Of a stretch of DNA of 52,857 nt, positions 51,531 through 52,857 are shown piece after piece. Within the stretch, counting starts at the first letter, position 1. Each line of letters begins with the position of its first letter. The DNA comes from Streptomyces roseus (lineage in GTDB: Bacteria > Actinomycetota > Actinomycetes > Streptomycetales > Streptomycetaceae): the NCBI RefSeq assembly GCF_001044425.1, contig NZ_LFML01000148.1, positions 1 through 52,857 on the forward strand, written 5' to 3'. Position numbers and translations under genes: made by a program. The notes under the pieces were generated by a model. That model searched no databases and was not told the DNA's origin. It worked only from the letters and a program-made list of their open reading frames with translations.

Positions 51531-51576
51531 GCGGGGGAGACCTGACGCACGAGCCTCGTACGGGACTGCCGTCGTG

Positions 51577-52539
51577 TCACCGGCTCTCGCGCTCGTCGGA
51601 GGGCGGCGGTTCTGGGCCAGGGACGGGCGCTGGCGCCGGTGCGGCGACCGACGCCAGCGCGGTGCGCGCCAGCCCGCGCAGCCAGGCGTGGGCGTGGTCG
51701 GTGTCGTAGCGCTGATGCCACGACAGGTATACGGGTGCCGACGGCAGTTCGAGCGGCAGGGGGAGCGCGGCCAGGCCGAGGTCGGTGACGGCGGAGCGCG
51801 TGGTGGCTTCGGGGAGGCTGATCACCAGATCGGAGTCGCGCGCGAACGCGAACGCCGCCGCTTCGGTGGGCGCGCTCGCCACCACGCGCCGGCTCAGGCC
51901 CAGCCGGGCGAGGGCTTCGTCCACGGCGTTGTCGAGGTTCCCGCGCCGCGAGACGGTGACGTGCTCGGCCGCGGCGTACCGCTCCGCGGTGAGGGTTCCG
52001 TCGCCGGCGAGCGGGTGGCCCCGCCTCACGACGAGGACCAGACGGGTCTCTCCCGCGCGCTCGCCGCGGATGTCCGGTGCGCTCGGGGGGTTGGCGTTCG
52101 CCTCCAAGTCGACCTCGCCGCGCCGCAACTCGGCGGTATCGACGCTCGATTCCGCGATGAAGCGCAAGCGCACGCCGGGCGCCTGGCCCCGCACGGCCGC
52201 GAGCAGCGCGGGTCCGCTCAGGGCGACCAGGGACTCGTGCCAGCGCAGCGTGAAGGTGCGCTCCAGCGTCTCCAGATCGAGTTCCCGGCTCGGCGCCAGT
52301 ACCCCCTGGACCTGGTGCAGCAGCTCGTGCACCTGCGCCCGTACGGCGATCGCGTAGGGCGTCGGCGTCATCGTGCGGCCGGTGCGCACCAGGATCTGGT
52401 CCCCGGTCGTGCGCCGGATCCGGCCCAGGCTCCGGCTCATCGCGGGGGCGGTGACGTGCAGGCGCGCGGCCGCCCCGGCCACGCTTCCCTCCTCCAGCAG
52501 CGCGTCGAGCGCGGTGAGCAGGTTCAAATCCAATTGCAT
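51577..52539 (-). CDS. LysR-family transcriptional regulator (nodD-like)
   Basis: A 320-residue protein beginning MQLDLNLLTALDALLEEGSV with HTH residues AGAARLHVTAPAMSRSLGRI in the expected place; the effector domain starts near RTFTLRWHESLVAL. The C-terminus is Pro/Ala-rich. It is divergent from the gene at 52686 over a 146-bp region containing inverted repeats, the usual layout for a LysR regulator and its target. Confidence 0.92.
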   Translation of the reverse strand: MQLDLNLLTALDALLEEGSVAGAAARLHVTAPAMSRSLGRIRRTTGDQILVRTGRTMTPTPYAIAVRAQVHELLHQVQGVLAPSRELDLETLERTFTLRWHESLVALSGPALLAAVRGQAPGVRLRFIAESSVDTAELRRGEVDLEANANPPSAPDIRGERAGETRLVLVVRRGHPLAGDGTLTAERYAAAEHVTVSRRGNLDNAVDEALARLGLSRRVVASAPTEAAAFAFARDSDLVISLPEATTRSAVTDLGLAALPLPLELPSAPVYLSWHQRYDTDHAHAWLRGLARTALASVAAPAPAPVPGPEPPPSDERESR

Positions 52540-52583
52540 GTCAGTAACTCTAGACGTGCTTTACATGCAGTTGAAGTTAACTG
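52536..52583. promoter_or_regulatory. Probable LysR operator region
   Basis: GCATGT (52536-52541) and ACATGC (52563-52568) are inverted arms, and CAGTT (52568-52572) with AACTG (52579-52583) forms a second symmetrical site. The area is AT-rich relative to its surroundings and lies between the divergent LysR gene and its neighbour. Confidence 0.55.
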
Positions 52584-52685
52584 CCGGGCTTCATACCGTT
52601 GAGGCGAAGGCGCACCAAGGAACCGGCCGCCAGGCCCGGTTCATCCCGCCACCCCGCCCACCCCTCCTCAGTCAGGAGCACCACC

Positions 52686-52857
52686 ATGTCCGAAATGCTG
52701 CAGACGGCGGCCGTCACCACCTCCGACGCCGCCCTCCTCGCCCAGACCGAGATCGCGGTGCGCACGGCCGGTTCGGCGCTGCGCGAGCGCTTCGGCGACG
52801 TCGTCCGCTACGAGACGCGCGAGGAGCTGATGAGCGCGCTCGCCGTCAACGACGACA
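52686..52857 (+). CDS. N-terminal fragment, possibly inositol-monophosphatase-family protein
   Basis: ATG at 52686 with AGGAG upstream; the frame is open to the window end, giving 57 residues. The helical start (DAALLAQTEIAVRTAGSALR, then RFGDVVRYETREELMSAL) resembles N-termini of the inositol monophosphatase family. The catalytic part is outside the window, so this is tentative. It is divergent from the LysR regulator, which probably controls it. Confidence 0.5.
   Translation, partial: MSEMLQTAAVTTSDAALLAQTEIAVRTAGSALRERFGDVVRYETREELMSALAVNDD

Overview
The window is very GC-rich, has strong G/C bias at third codon positions, many GTG starts and Shine-Dalgarno sequences of the GGAGG type. 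The gene families (SARP regulators, class III lanthipeptide synthetase, ECF sigma factors, DUF5959, DUF6247, F420-type flavoproteins, a bacterial terpene synthase) point to Streptomyces or a close relative. It reads as accessory, specialised-metabolism chromosome. No rRNA, tRNA, CRISPR or transposase was seen.

Region 1 (1-19.5 kb) is a biosynthetic locus on the + strand whose left end is cut off. First come parts of a PUFA-synthase-type megasynthase: a PfaC-like protein with two double-hotdog dehydratases, and PfaD. These are followed by two atypical acyl-CoA dehydrogenases, a Sfp-type phosphopantetheinyl transferase, an ECF sigma factor, a free acyl carrier protein, a degenerate AcpS-like protein, an aldehyde dehydrogenase, a DUF4188 protein and a TrmB/LuxR-type regulator. 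After a hairpin comes a second, tightly coupled operon: both subunits of a B12-dependent glutamate (methylaspartate) mutase, a leaderless solute-binding-fold protein, an aspartate-semialdehyde dehydrogenase homologue, an aspartokinase homologue and a clavaminate-synthase-like Fe(II)/2-oxoglutarate oxygenase. My reading (inference) is that glutamate becomes 3-methylaspartate, which is phosphorylated and reduced to a methylaspartate semialdehyde and hydroxylated, then joined to or derived alongside a polyunsaturated acyl chain.

Region 2 (19.5-27 kb) holds a small secreted peptide, a second TrmB/LuxR regulator, a LysR regulator, an MFS transporter with its ArsR-type repressor and a clear operator, a VOC protein, a secreted protein, and a third TrmB/LuxR regulator with a C-terminal Cys-rich tail.

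Region 3 (27-36 kb) is a compact class III lanthipeptide locus: a LanKC synthetase followed by two identical 34-residue precursor genes in a 142-bp direct repeat, with no ABC transporter nearby. Next to it lie a divergent secreted DUF4258 protein and two SARP regulators. Between the SARPs is an 80-bp block that repeats both flanks of the third TrmB/LuxR gene without the gene itself, which looks like a deletion scar or a composite control element.

Region 4 (36-52.9 kb) is a mixture of small transcription units: an LLM flavin oxidoreductase with FMN reductase, a membrane protein, a PNPOx-like protein, DUF5959, a GNAT acetyltransferase, a secreted propeller-like protein, an alpha/beta hydrolase, a metallopeptidase-like lipoprotein, an orphan terpene synthase, an aldo/keto reductase, a toxin-antitoxin-like pair, an ECF41-type sigma factor with its oxidoreductase, and a LysR regulator divergent from a gene cut by the window end.
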